The notes beneath the pieces were generated by a model, which did not search any database, was not told where the DNA came from, and saw only the letters and a program-made list of their open reading frames with translations. From positions 186,001 through 250,000 of the forward strand of contig NZ_UUON01000024.1 of assembly GCF_900590885.1 (NCBI RefSeq): a stretch of 64,000 nt of DNA, in the 5' to 3' direction. Origin of the DNA: Pseudomonas viridiflava (GTDB taxonomy: Bacteria > Pseudomonadota > Gammaproteobacteria > Pseudomonadales > Pseudomonadaceae). Of the stretch, positions 1 through 8,710 are shown one piece after another. How positions within the stretch are numbered: the first letter of the stretch is position 1; the number at the start of each line of letters is the position of its first letter. The position numbers were made by a program, and so were the translations under genes.

Positions 1-817
1 CATCGCTGCCGACATGCCCGCCGCCCATGCGCTTTCCGTGCACTTGAAGTGGCCGCACCGCGAGGAGGATTGGGCGATGGTGCAGCGCACGTCCCAGGGT
101 TTCGTCGCCGAACAGGATGGTGCGCTGGTGGGCGTGGCGTTCGCCTGCCATCAGGGTGCCTCTTCCTCGATCGGTCTGGTGATTGTGAGCGATGAACACC
201 AGGGCAAAGGGATCGGCCGCCAACTGATGAACCTGTGCCTGGACGCAGTGGCCCCGCGCACGGCGATCCTGAATGCCACCGAGTCGGGCGCGCCGTTGTA
301 TGCCAGCATGGGCTTCGTCGACTTTGCCCGCATCCAGCAGCATCAAGGCGTACCGCAGACGCCAGCGCCGCTGCCTTTGGTCGAGCATTCGCAGTGTCGG
401 GTGCTGAGCCTGGCCGAATACCCGCAGGTGATTGCGCTGGCCAACGCGGGCAGTGGCCTGGACCGCACGGTGGTGCTCAACGACCTGCTGCCGACGGCAG
501 AGCATGTGGTGGGCATCGAGGTAGATGGGCAACTCACTGGCTGCGCCCTGCTCCGCCGCTTTGGTCGTGGCCACATCATTGGCCCGGTGGTTGCGCAACA
601 CCAGGAACAGGCCCGACAGCTGATCACCCACCTGCTGCGGTTGATCCCGGGGGCCTTCGTACGTTTCGACATTCCAACCGCGTGCGGGTTGGCTGACTGG
701 CTGGAGAGCCTGGGGCTGCCCTGCGTGGATAAAGCCCCACGCATGGTACTGGGCGTACCCCCGCAATCAAGTGGCGGCATCACCCAGTTTGCGCTGGTAA
801 CACAAGCCATCGGTTAG
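1..817 (+). CDS. GNAT family N-acetyltransferase (5'-truncated by the window)
   Basis: The reading frame is already open at base 2 (I-A-A-D precede the first visible Met at 14), so the true start probably lies left of the window; what is visible from base 14 is 267 residues. A GNAT acetyl-CoA pyrophosphate loop is seen as DEHQGKGIGRQLM (about residues 56-68 counted from base 14). The C-terminal half looks like the second, acetyltransferase-like domain found in the longer GNAT proteins of pseudomonads. The family transfers an acetyl group from acetyl-CoA to an amine; the substrate cannot be told. It ends about 145 bases before the aldehyde dehydrogenase on the same strand, so co-transcription is possible but not shown. 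Confidence 0.8.
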   Translation, partial: IAADMPAAHALSVHLKWPHREEDWAMVQRTSQGFVAEQDGALVGVAFACHQGASSSIGLVIVSDEHQGKGIGRQLMNLCLDAVAPRTAILNATESGAPLYASMGFVDFARIQQHQGVPQTPAPLPLVEHSQCRVLSLAEYPQVIALANAGSGLDRTVVLNDLLPTAEHVVGIEVDGQLTGCALLRRFGRGHIIGPVVAQHQEQARQLITHLLRLIPGAFVRFDIPTACGLADWLESLGLPCVDKAPRMVLGVPPQSSGGITQFALVTQAIG

Positions 818-963
818 GTCGCGAAGCCTGGGTGCCGGATTCAGCAGATTATCCCTTGCAGCGTTGAATAACGGCATCTTTGCGCGCGAGGCTTTTGCTA
901 GCTTATCAAGACACAGGGCCGTGCTCTTCGCGGCGCCGATTACCGCTCCAGGGAGCCCGTTGG

Positions 964-2427
964 ATGACCACACACGCCTCGAACAGCTACAGCATCGACC
1001 CGCATACGGCTCGGCAGTTTTACCTCGACGGCGGCTGGGTTTCGCCGACGGTTGCGGGGAGCTTGCCGGTGGTCAACCCGGCCACTGAACAGGTGGTCGC
1101 CGAGGTGGCACGCGGCTCTGCGGCGGACGTTGATCGCGCCGTCGCGGCAGCACGTGCAGCGTTTGCGGGTTGGTCTGCGACATCGCCCGAATCGCGCGCA
1201 CGGCTGCTGGGCAACCTCTACGAGCTGATCCTTGAGCGCAAAGAACAGTTGGCGCAGGCGATCTCTCTGGAGATGGGCGCTGCCATCAGTTTTGCGCGGG
1301 CCATGCAGGTGCCGTTGGCGGCCGAACATGTGCGGGTCGCCCGCGACCTGCTGTCCAGCTATCGCTTCCAGACGGTGGAAGGCGGCACCGCGATTGAACG
1401 CGAGCCCATCGGTGTGTGCGGGCTGATCACGCCGTGGAACTGGCCGCTGTATCAAATCACCGCGAAGGTCGCCCCGGCCATCGCCGCCGGCTGCACCGTG
1501 GTGTTGAAACCCAGCGAACTGTCGCCGCTCAGCGCCCTGCTGTTTGCACAACTGGTGCATGACGCCGGCCTGCCACCCGGGGTGTTCAACCTGGTGAACG
1601 GCAGCGGTGCCGAGGTCGGCGCAGCCATGGCGGCGCATGCGGATATCGATATGATCTCCATCACCGGCTCCAACCGCGCCGGCGCCCTGGTGGCACAGGC
1701 GGCGGCGCCTACGGTGAAACGAGTCACTCAGGAACTGGGCGGCAAGTCGCCGAACGTGCTGCTGCCCGACGCCGACTTCGCCAAAGCCGTACCGCTGGGG
1801 GTGATGTCGGCGTTTCGCAACGTCGGCCAATCGTGCAGCGCGCCGACCCGCATGATCGTGCCGAGAAACCGCCTGGCCGAAGTCGAAGCGCTGGCAGCAG
1901 AAACCGCCAATGCCCTGGTCGTCGGTGACCCACAATCGGAAGCGACACAACTGGGCCCGATTGCCAACGAAGCGCAGTTCCACCGCGTGCAAAGCATGAT
2001 CCAGGCAGGCCTCGACGAAGGCGCCAGACTGGTATGCGGTGGGCCGGGACGGGTAGCGGGTTTCGACCAGGGTTTTTATACCCGCCCCACGGTTTTCTCC
2101 AACGTGAACAGCAACATGCGCATTGCCCAGGAGGAAATATTCGGCCCGGTGCTGTGCATCATTGCGTATGACTCAATCGATGAAGCCGTTGCCATTGCCA
2201 ACGACACGGTCTACGGGCTGGGCGCCCATGTTCAGGCCCAGGACCTGACACTGGCCCGTGCCGTGGCATCGCGCATCCGCGCCGGCCAGGTGCACCTGAA
2301 CTACCCCGCCTGGAACCCGATGGCGCCTTTTGGCGGCTACAAACGTTCGGGGAATGGCCGCGAGTACGGGGTGATGGGGTTTGAGGAGTACCTGGAAACC
2401 AAGGCGATTGTCGGGTTTGGTGAGTGA
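964..2427 (+). CDS. NAD(P)-dependent aldehyde dehydrogenase
   Basis: A 487-residue protein, the usual length of the ALDH superfamily. It oxidises an aldehyde to the acid with NAD(P)+ in the cytoplasm. The catalytic general base is Glu257 (in TQELGGKSP) and the nucleophile Cys291 (in GQSCSAPTR), 34 residues apart as in active ALDHs; the cofactor-binding segment TPWNWPLYQ is also present. The frame is open upstream to base 880, but ATG 964 is preferred: a GGGAG stretch lies just upstream and the protein then begins like other family members. The substrate is unknown. The neighbouring amine oxidase and monooxygenase operon runs the other way, so a link to it is only a guess. Confidence 0.9.
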   Translation: MTTHASNSYSIDPHTARQFYLDGGWVSPTVAGSLPVVNPATEQVVAEVARGSAADVDRAVAAARAAFAGWSATSPESRARLLGNLYELILERKEQLAQAISLEMGAAISFARAMQVPLAAEHVRVARDLLSSYRFQTVEGGTAIEREPIGVCGLITPWNWPLYQITAKVAPAIAAGCTVVLKPSELSPLSALLFAQLVHDAGLPPGVFNLVNGSGAEVGAAMAAHADIDMISITGSNRAGALVAQAAAPTVKRVTQELGGKSPNVLLPDADFAKAVPLGVMSAFRNVGQSCSAPTRMIVPRNRLAEVEALAAETANALVVGDPQSEATQLGPIANEAQFHRVQSMIQAGLDEGARLVCGGPGRVAGFDQGFYTRPTVFSNVNSNMRIAQEEIFGPVLCIIAYDSIDEAVAIANDTVYGLGAHVQAQDLTLARAVASRIRAGQVHLNYPAWNPMAPFGGYKRSGNGREYGVMGFEEYLETKAIVGFGE

Positions 2428-2501
2428 TTCAAGGGGCTGACACTCACCTATGCGGCGAGCGAAATAATCAGATAAATGCATTCCTAAACATCCACGCAAT
2501 C

Positions 2502-2615
2502 CAAATGTGGGAGCGCCTGTGCGACGATTCGACTTGCTCCCGATAGCAGACTGTCAGTCAGCACATGCATAACTGACCCACCGCTATCGGGGGCAAGCCC
2601 CCTCCCACATTTTTT
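2502..2615. repeat. REP palindrome pair
   Basis: Two inverted REP-type units face each other: a degenerate left unit (2502-2547, starting CAAATGTGGGAG) and a good right unit (2582-2615, with GGGGGCAAGCCCCC and CCCTCCCACATTT). They are joined by CGATAG/CTATCG. They lie between the convergent ends of the aldehyde dehydrogenase and monooxygenase genes, as is usual for pseudomonad REPs, and may stop transcription from both sides. Confidence 0.8.
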
Positions 2616-2625
2616 TCAACCGCGC

Positions 2626-3954
2626 TCAGGCGGCGCGTGCAGCGGTGTGGCGGTTTACTGGCACCGGTAAACCGAGATGCCCGCGCAAGGTGCTATGGCT
2701 GTACTCACTACGAAACAACCCCCGCTCCCTCAACAACGGCAACACCTGATCAGTAAACCGCGCAAAGTCCTCCGGCGCGCCCACATGGATATTGAACCCA
2801 TCCACCGCGCCCTCGACAAACCAGCGTTCAATCTCGTCCGCCACGGTCTTGGGCGAGCCGACAAAACTGGAGAACGGCTTGGCAAACCGCAACGCCGCCT
2901 GGCGCAGGGTCAGGCCCTGGTCACGCGCCACCTGCTTGATGTTTTCGGCATGCCCGCGATAGCCATTGCTGCCCAGGTCGCCCAGCTCCGGGAAGGGTTC
3001 GTCCAGCGGATACTGGCTGAAGTCGTGGTAGTTGAACGGGCGCCCGAGTTGCACCAGGGCTTTGTCCAGGTCCAGCTCGCCATTGCGTTCGCGGTCGAGG
3101 GCCTGGGCCTGTTCGTCGGTGTCGGCAATGATCGGCGAAATGCCCGGCAGGATGGTCACGTGGTCGGGGTTGCGCCCGACGGCGGCGGTGCGTTGCTTGA
3201 TGTCGCTGTAGTAGGCCTGGGCATCCTCGAAATTGCCCACCCCGGCAAAAATTCCCTCGGCGTAATTGGCCGCCAGGCTGCGCCCGGATTCGGAAATGCC
3301 GGCCTGGAAAATCACCGGCTGGCCCTGGGCCGAACGCGCGATGTTCAAGGGCCCGGTCACCGAGAAAAACTCGCCGTGGTGGTCGAGGCGATGCTGGCGT
3401 TGCGGGTCGAGGAACACCTTGCTCGCCTTGTCGCGCACAAAGGCGTCGTCCTCGTAGGAATCCCACAGCCCTTGCACCACGTCGAGGTGCTCGGCGGCGC
3501 GGCGGTAGCGCTCGGTATGGTCGATGTGTTGCTCAAGGCCGAAGTTGCCCGCCGCGCCTTCCAGGCCGGTGGTCACCACGTTCCAGCCGGCGCGGCCGCC
3601 GCTGATGTGGTCCAGCGAAGCGAACTGGCGCGCCACATTGAAGGGCTCGGTATAGGAGGTGGTCAGCGTCGCCACCAGGCCGATTTTCGAGGTAGCCCCG
3701 GCGAGGGCCGACAGCAGGGTCAGAGGCTCCAGGCGATTGAGAAAGTGCGGCGCTGAATCCGGGGTTATGTAGGGGCTGTCGACGATGAACACCAGGTCGA
3801 ACTTGGCCGCCTCGGCCTGCTGGGCCTGGGCGCGGTACCAGTCGATATCCACGCTGGCGTCGCCCGGGATTTGCGGGTGCAGCCATTCGTTTTGCGCAGT
3901 GCCGACGCCGGTGAGGATGGCGCCGAATTTGAGTTGGCGGGGAGCTGTGGACAT
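2626..3954 (-). CDS. LLM-class flavin monooxygenase, NtaA/SnaA/DszA family
   Basis: A 442-residue member of the bacterial luciferase-like two-component monooxygenases, which use FMNH2 and O2 to cleave C-S or C-N bonds in compounds such as sulfones, nitrilotriacetate or S-modified cysteines. Family landmarks: LKFGAIL at the N-terminus, the block EPLTLLSALAGATSKIGL around residues 77-94, and SLDHISGGRAGWNVVTT around 113-129. An AAGGAGAG Shine-Dalgarno stands in front of ATG 3954. It is the last gene of a seven-gene operon with a TonB receptor, amino-acid ABC transporter, amine oxidase and RidA, which points to degradation of an imported amino-acid-like compound. No flavin reductase partner is next to it. 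A paralogue is at 29236-30567. Confidence 0.9.
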   Translation of the reverse strand: MSTAPRQLKFGAILTGVGTAQNEWLHPQIPGDASVDIDWYRAQAQQAEAAKFDLVFIVDSPYITPDSAPHFLNRLEPLTLLSALAGATSKIGLVATLTTSYTEPFNVARQFASLDHISGGRAGWNVVTTGLEGAAGNFGLEQHIDHTERYRRAAEHLDVVQGLWDSYEDDAFVRDKASKVFLDPQRQHRLDHHGEFFSVTGPLNIARSAQGQPVIFQAGISESGRSLAANYAEGIFAGVGNFEDAQAYYSDIKQRTAAVGRNPDHVTILPGISPIIADTDEQAQALDRERNGELDLDKALVQLGRPFNYHDFSQYPLDEPFPELGDLGSNGYRGHAENIKQVARDQGLTLRQAALRFAKPFSSFVGSPKTVADEIERWFVEGAVDGFNIHVGAPEDFARFTDQVLPLLRERGLFRSEYSHSTLRGHLGLPVPVNRHTAARAA

Positions 3955-3982
3955 GAGGATCTCTCCTTAATGAACATGAAGA

Positions 3983-4417
3983 TCAAACTGTGGGAGGGGC
4001 GGTTCGGGCGGCGATGGCTTCGACTTCTACCAAGGCACCTGGCAAAGGCAGGGCGACCACTTGCAGTGCGGTGCGCGCCGGTTTGTTCGGCTGCTCGGGC
4101 GTGCCAAAGAACTGCGTATAACCGCGCTGCAACCCGGCGAAATCCAGCTTGCCCTCCGTCTCTTCGGCGCCGACCAGAAACACGCGCAATTGCACGATAT
4201 CGCCGAGGTCGAGGTCTTGCTGGCGCAGGATCTGGCGGAGTTTGTTGAACACCGAAACCGTCTGCACTTCGGTATCACCGAAAACCCCTGGCACGCTCGG
4301 GTCTGCCAGGTCTGGCAAGGTACCGCTGACGAAAATCAGGCTCGCCGACGCCGGCACTGTCACGGTTTGCGAAATCGGAAAATCGCCGACGCTGGTGCGT
4401 TGAATGCTGTCGCTCAT
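3983..4417 (-). CDS. RidA/YjgF family imine deaminase
   Basis: A 144-residue Rid protein. Members hydrolyse reactive imine/enamine intermediates to ketones and ammonia. The substrate-binding arginine (Arg115 in PARTALQV) and the conserved acidic residue (Glu131 in VEVEAIA) are both present, so catalysis is plausible. A frame start two codons upstream (TTG) is possible, but AAGGAG followed by ATG 4417 decides for the shorter form. It lies 11 bases after the flavin amine oxidase and 28 bases before the monooxygenase. Since amine oxidases release imines, RidA probably acts directly on the product of its upstream neighbour. Confidence 0.9.
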   Translation of the reverse strand: MSDSIQRTSVGDFPISQTVTVPASASLIFVSGTLPDLADPSVPGVFGDTEVQTVSVFNKLRQILRQQDLDLGDIVQLRVFLVGAEETEGKLDFAGLQRGYTQFFGTPEQPNKPARTALQVVALPLPGALVEVEAIAARTAPPTV

Positions 4418-4428
4418 GATCAATCTCC

Positions 4429-6012
4429 TTAAGACGCGGCCACGGCCACAAGATAGCTTTGCTGGGTAACGCGCTCAGCCAATTGCGCCACCACATGCCG
4501 CGCCGAGTTGGCTGCCGATTCCTGCCAGATGCCCACACCGCTTTGCACCAGGCCATCGCCGGCGAAGTACACGCGACCGTGGCCGGCTTCGAGCAGGCTG
4601 CTGGCGTCGGCCGGGAAATGTTCGCGTTGCAGCCACGGGCCCTCGCTGTAGGGGATCTGTTCCCAGGCCACCGCCAGCGGGTTGCGCAGGTGTTTGGAGT
4701 AACCCGGATGCAACAGCTCCACAGCCTCTTTGGACGTGGCGTATTGCTCGGCAAAAGGTTTGGCGCCAAACCGGTCGGCGCCCTCCCCGGTCACGTAGCC
4801 CGCCACCAGCAGGCCCTCGCGGGTGTTGAGGTCGTTGCTCGGGTACCAGAGCAGGCGCGCCGGGTGTTCTATCCAGGACAGGCCGCCATAGGTGCGGTAA
4901 TCGGTTTCCCAGAAGCGCGGGGACTGCCACGCCACCTTGGTTGCCTGGTCGCTGCGGGTGCTGCGCAAGGCCGCTTTGATTGGGTCGCTGAAATCGGTGT
5001 CGAGCTTGGCCAGCAAGGGCAGCGGCAAGGTCGAAACCAGGTAATCGGCGCGCACCACCTGCTCGCGGCCGCTGCGTTGGTCGTGATAGGTCACCGCCAC
5101 GCCGTCTTCCAATTGGCGAATCTGCCGCACTTGGGCACCCAGTTGCACGTGGTCACGCACGCGCTGGTAGAAGGCGTCGGTGATGCGGTCCATGCCGCCG
5201 ACCGGCTGGAACATGGTCGCCGAGAATTCCGGAAATTCAGTGTGCAGCAACGCGCCCCACAGCTCCGGATGCAGCAATTGGTCCAGCGCCAGCGGGCTGC
5301 GCGCGGCGGGCAAGGCGCCCGGGTGCGCGGCGGATTCCAGGTGCCCGGAGCGGATCGTGCCTTCAAAGGCCAGCTCCTGGGACAGGTCGCCATACACCTG
5401 CAAAAACGCCAGCAAGCGCGTGCGCTCCTCAGCACTCAACACATCGTCGAGGGCATCGCGCTGCACGGCTTTGGCCAGCAACCCGGACAAATGCCCGCGC
5501 GCATCGTTGATCGCCTGGCCGACGCTAAACGCCGGCAGGTTCACATCTGGGCGCACCTGGGCGCCATGGCTGCTGTTGACCAGCACTTCCAGGGGCACCC
5601 CAAGTTCGCTGCAGTAGTCGAGAATCGTGCGGTGCTGGCTGGGAATCCGCGCTGGGCCGGCGTTGAAATACAGGCCCGGGTCGAAGGCCACGGTTTGCGA
5701 GCGGCCGTCCTTGTAGTCCACGCGGTCGCCGTGGCGCAGGGTCCAGGTGCGGCCGCCCACGCGCTCGCGGGCTTCCAGTACTTGCACGCTGAAGCCGGCG
5801 CGGGTCAGTTCCAGGGCGGTGACCAGCCCGGCAATGCCCGCGCCGAGCACCAGCACGCGGGTGCCCTGCCCCAGGCCATCCTTGAGTTTGAGCGGTTGCG
5901 GGCGTCGGTGTGACGACGGCCCCAGCCCCAATACCGCCAGCGCGTCCTTCACCGCTTTTTCGCCGCCCACCGCAGCGATGCTGGACAGCGCTTCACGTCG
6001 TGTCAGTGCCAT
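4429..6012 (-). CDS. Flavin monoamine oxidase / L-amino-acid oxidase family protein
   Basis: A 527-residue FAD-dependent amine oxidase. The Rossmann dinucleotide-binding motif VLGAGIAGL (near residues 55-63) is followed by the [12 protein letters not shown] signature; the C-terminal FAD-closing motif is seen as [14 protein letters not shown] near residue 495. The family oxidises amines or amino acids to imines, making H2O2. The N-terminus has a twin-arginine pair (TRREALSS), but the following stretch is not clearly hydrophobic, so export by Tat is uncertain. The gene lies between an amino-acid binding protein (12-base gap) and RidA (11-base gap), which suggests that the imported compound is oxidised to an imine that RidA hydrolyses. 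Confidence 0.88.
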   Translation of the reverse strand: MALTRREALSSIAAVGGEKAVKDALAVLGLGPSSHRRPQPLKLKDGLGQGTRVLVLGAGIAGLVTALELTRAGFSVQVLEARERVGGRTWTLRHGDRVDYKDGRSQTVAFDPGLYFNAGPARIPSQHRTILDYCSELGVPLEVLVNSSHGAQVRPDVNLPAFSVGQAINDARGHLSGLLAKAVQRDALDDVLSAEERTRLLAFLQVYGDLSQELAFEGTIRSGHLESAAHPGALPAARSPLALDQLLHPELWGALLHTEFPEFSATMFQPVGGMDRITDAFYQRVRDHVQLGAQVRQIRQLEDGVAVTYHDQRSGREQVVRADYLVSTLPLPLLAKLDTDFSDPIKAALRSTRSDQATKVAWQSPRFWETDYRTYGGLSWIEHPARLLWYPSNDLNTREGLLVAGYVTGEGADRFGAKPFAEQYATSKEAVELLHPGYSKHLRNPLAVAWEQIPYSEGPWLQREHFPADASSLLEAGHGRVYFAGDGLVQSGVGIWQESAANSARHVVAQLAERVTQQSYLVAVAAS

Positions 6013-6024
6013 GTGAAGTACTCC

Positions 6025-6948
6025 TTAATCCGGCAGGCCGGGTGGGTTGATCAGCGACTTGTCGACGCGCTCAACGTCCAGGCCCCAGCGTTGCAGCACC
6101 TGTTCGTATTGACCGCCGGCAATTGCGCCTTCCAGAGCGGTGTGGATCGGCTTGACCAGGCCGTTGTCCTTGCGCGTGGTCACGGCGATATCCGCCTGCA
6201 ACGGCCAGCCGCCGTTGACGGTGCCGACACGCTTGATGCCGCCGGTGATCGCGGCGGAATAGGCGTACACCGAGTTGGGCCCGAACAGCGCATCGCTGCG
6301 CCCCGACTGCACTGCCAGTTGCGCGGCGGCCTGGTCGTCGAAGTACTGCAACAGTGCCGGTTTGAGACCGGCCTTTTCATTCGCCTCGTTCCAGGCCAGC
6401 AGGACTTTTTCCTGGTTGGTGCCGGAGCCGACAATGATCTTCAGCCCGGCGATGTCGGGTGCCTGTCTGAGCTCGGTAATCTTGCTGGTGCTCTTCACAT
6501 AGAAGCCGAGCACATCCTGGCGATAAGTGGCGAAGTCAAAACGCTTCTTGCGCGCCTCGGTCACGGTGACGTTGCTGATCACCGCGTCGTACTTGCCCGA
6601 GCTGACGCCCAGGGGCCAGTCCTCCCAGCTGGTCTGCACCACGTTGAGTTGCAGGCCGAGGCTGTCGGCCACCAGCTGCGCGGTGTCGGCCTCGCTGCCG
6701 ATGGTGGTCTTGTCGTCATTGGCCAACAGCGCCAGCGGCGGCCCGGCCACGCCGGACACGGCCACGGTGAACTTGCCCGGCTGGGCGAACTTGAAGCCCG
6801 GCGGGATCTGCGCGATGGCCGCCTCGTTGCGCGGCACATGGATGCGCACGCGGTCGGGGCTGAGGTCGACCTGTTGCACGGCAAACGCTTGTTGTGCGGT
6901 GCTGACAGCGATTGCCAGCAGGGCCACGCGAGCAGTAGAGATAAACAT
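6025..6948 (-). CDS. Amino-acid ABC transporter substrate-binding protein
   Basis: A 307-residue periplasmic binding protein of the polar amino acid (SBP family 3) type, with a signal peptide ending near AQQAFA (residues 18-23). Typical internal blocks are seen: DLGLQ-like LVADSLGLQLNVVQTSWEDW, the YDAVISNVTVTEARK block, and GLKIIVGSGTNQEKVL. It should deliver its ligand to the permease and ATPase encoded just upstream. Downstream are the amine oxidase, RidA and monooxygenase genes, so the ligand is probably an amino acid or amine that these enzymes degrade. The specific ligand cannot be read from the sequence. Confidence 0.88.
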   Translation of the reverse strand: MFISTARVALLAIAVSTAQQAFAVQQVDLSPDRVRIHVPRNEAAIAQIPPGFKFAQPGKFTVAVSGVAGPPLALLANDDKTTIGSEADTAQLVADSLGLQLNVVQTSWEDWPLGVSSGKYDAVISNVTVTEARKKRFDFATYRQDVLGFYVKSTSKITELRQAPDIAGLKIIVGSGTNQEKVLLAWNEANEKAGLKPALLQYFDDQAAAQLAVQSGRSDALFGPNSVYAYSAAITGGIKRVGTVNGGWPLQADIAVTTRKDNGLVKPIHTALEGAIAGGQYEQVLQRWGLDVERVDKSLINPPGLPD

Positions 6949-6966
6949 GGGCAGTCACTCCTTGAA

Positions 6967-7740
6967 CTAAAGCACCTTGCCGAGAAAGGCCACGGTGCGG
7001 GGATGTCGGGGTTGGCGGAAAATCTGTTCAGGCGGCCCCTCTTCGATCAGTTGGCCGTCGCAGAGGAACACCACGTGGTCGGCGACCTCGCGGGCAAAAC
7101 CGATTTCGTGGGTGACGATCACCAGGGTCACACCCAGCTGGGTCAGGCCCTTGATCACGTCGAGGACTTCGCCCACCAGCTCCGGGTCGAGGGCCGAGGT
7201 GGGCTCATCGAACAGCAACACTTTCGGGTCCAGCGCCAGGGCGCGGGCGATGGCGACGCGTTGCTGCTGGCCGCCGGAGAGCTGGCGCGGGTAGGCGTCG
7301 ACTTTGTCTGCCAGGCCGACCTTGGCCAACAGCTCGCCGGCCTTGGCTTGGGCCTCGGCCTTGCTCCAGCGCTTGTGCGCCAGCGGCGCTTCGGCGACGT
7401 TTTCCCAGGCGGTGAGGTGCGGGAACAGGTTGAAGTTCTGGAACACGAAACCCACGTCGATACGGCGCTTGAGAATCTCGCGTTCCTTGAGCTCAAACAG
7501 CAGGTCACCCTTGCGTCGATAGCCGACGTATTCACCGTCGATGGTGATGTGGCCGCTGTCGATTTTTTCCAGGTGATTGATGGTGCGCAGCAAGGTGGAT
7601 TTGCCCGAGCCGGACGGCCCGAGAATCACCGTAACCTTGCCCGGGTCGATGGTCAGGTCGATGTCCTTGAGCACCTGCTGGTTGCCAAAGCGCTTGCCCA
7701 CGCCCTGGATTTGAATGCGCCCGGCGCGTGCTTCACCCAT
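6967..7740 (-). CDS. Amino-acid ABC transporter ATP-binding protein
   Basis: A 257-residue ABC ATPase of the polar amino-acid (GlnQ/HisP-like) class. Walker A is GPSGSGKST (residues 41-49), the Q-loop lies in FVFQNFNLFPHLT, the signature is LSGGQQQR, and Walker B is VLLFDEPTSALDP, followed by the switch histidine in VTHEIGFA. The frame extends upstream to 7815, but that part lies inside the permease gene. The ATG at 7740, overlapping the permease stop by 8 bases and preceded by AAGGAG, is the natural start and implies translational coupling. Confidence 0.93.
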   Translation of the reverse strand: MGEARAGRIQIQGVGKRFGNQQVLKDIDLTIDPGKVTVILGPSGSGKSTLLRTINHLEKIDSGHITIDGEYVGYRRKGDLLFELKEREILKRRIDVGFVFQNFNLFPHLTAWENVAEAPLAHKRWSKAEAQAKAGELLAKVGLADKVDAYPRQLSGGQQQRVAIARALALDPKVLLFDEPTSALDPELVGEVLDVIKGLTQLGVTLVIVTHEIGFAREVADHVVFLCDGQLIEEGPPEQIFRQPRHPRTVAFLGKVL

Positions 7741-8698
7741 GGGTTTTCTCCTTGAGCCAGCCGCGCAGACGTTGCAACGGTGTGGGTGGCAGCACCCGCG
7801 CCGTGCCCCGCGCAAAATAGCGCTCGACGTAGTACTGCGCGCTGGTCAGCACCGTGGTGATGATCAGGTACCACACGGTGGCCACGATCAGCAGCGGGAT
7901 CACCGCCTGGGTGCGGTTGTAGATGACTTGCACGGTGTAGAACAGCTCCGGCAGCGCCAGTACATAGACGATGGAGGTGCCCTTGACCAGGCCGATGATT
8001 TCATTGAACCCCGACGGCAAAATCGAGCGCAGCGCCTGGGGCAGGATGATCCGGAAGATGCGGCGCGAGGCCGGCAAACCGAGGGCCGCCGCCGCTTCGT
8101 GCTGGCCGGCGTCCACGCCGATCAGGCCGCCGCGAATGATCTCTGCCGCGTAGGCCGCCTGCATGAGGCTCAAGCCCAGCACGGCCACGGTGAATTGGCT
8201 GAGCACATCCACCGTCGACCACTCGGCGAACACCAGGCTGGTGAACGGCACACCGACCACGATGTGGTCGTACAGGTAGGCGAAGTTGTAGAGGATGATC
8301 AGCACCAGCAGCGCCGGCATCGAGCGGAAAAACCAGATATAGCCCCAGGCCAGGGCCGCCAGCAGCGGCGAGCCCGACAGCCGCGCTAACGCCAGCGCGG
8401 TGCCGAGGATGATGCTGAACACCGTACTCAGCAGGGTCAGCAACAGCGTCTGGCCAAGGCCGCGCAGCACCGACGGCGAGAAGAACCACTGGCCGAACAC
8501 GCCCCATTCCCAACGCGGGTTGGTGGCCAGGGAGTGCACGATGGTCAGCAGCACCAGCGCGGCGAAGATCGACCCGGCCCAGCGCCAGGGGTGCCGGGCG
8601 GACACCACTTGCAGGGCCGTGATCGGTGTGGAGACACGGGCCTGGCGAACCGCGCTGGGCGGGTCGATCAGGTCATAGGATTTGGCGACGATGGGCAT
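7733..8698 (-). CDS. Amino-acid ABC transporter permease
   Basis: A 321-residue HisM/GlnP-type inner-membrane permease. A first membrane segment lies around residues 40-60, then a block of segments with the EAA loop seen as EAAAALGLPASRRIFRIILPQALR. Pathway: transports the ligand handed over by the binding protein at 6025-6948, using the ATPase at 6967-7740. One permease is encoded, so it probably works as a homodimer. It starts 12 bases after the stop of the TonB receptor gene and overlaps the ATPase start by 8 bases. Confidence 0.9.
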   Translation of the reverse strand: MPIVAKSYDLIDPPSAVRQARVSTPITALQVVSARHPWRWAGSIFAALVLLTIVHSLATNPRWEWGVFGQWFFSPSVLRGLGQTLLLTLLSTVFSIILGTALALARLSGSPLLAALAWGYIWFFRSMPALLVLIILYNFAYLYDHIVVGVPFTSLVFAEWSTVDVLSQFTVAVLGLSLMQAAYAAEIIRGGLIGVDAGQHEAAAALGLPASRRIFRIILPQALRSILPSGFNEIIGLVKGTSIVYVLALPELFYTVQVIYNRTQAVIPLLIVATVWYLIITTVLTSAQYYVERYFARGTARVLPPTPLQRLRGWLKEKTHG

Positions 8699-8710
8699 GT
8701 TTTAGTCCTC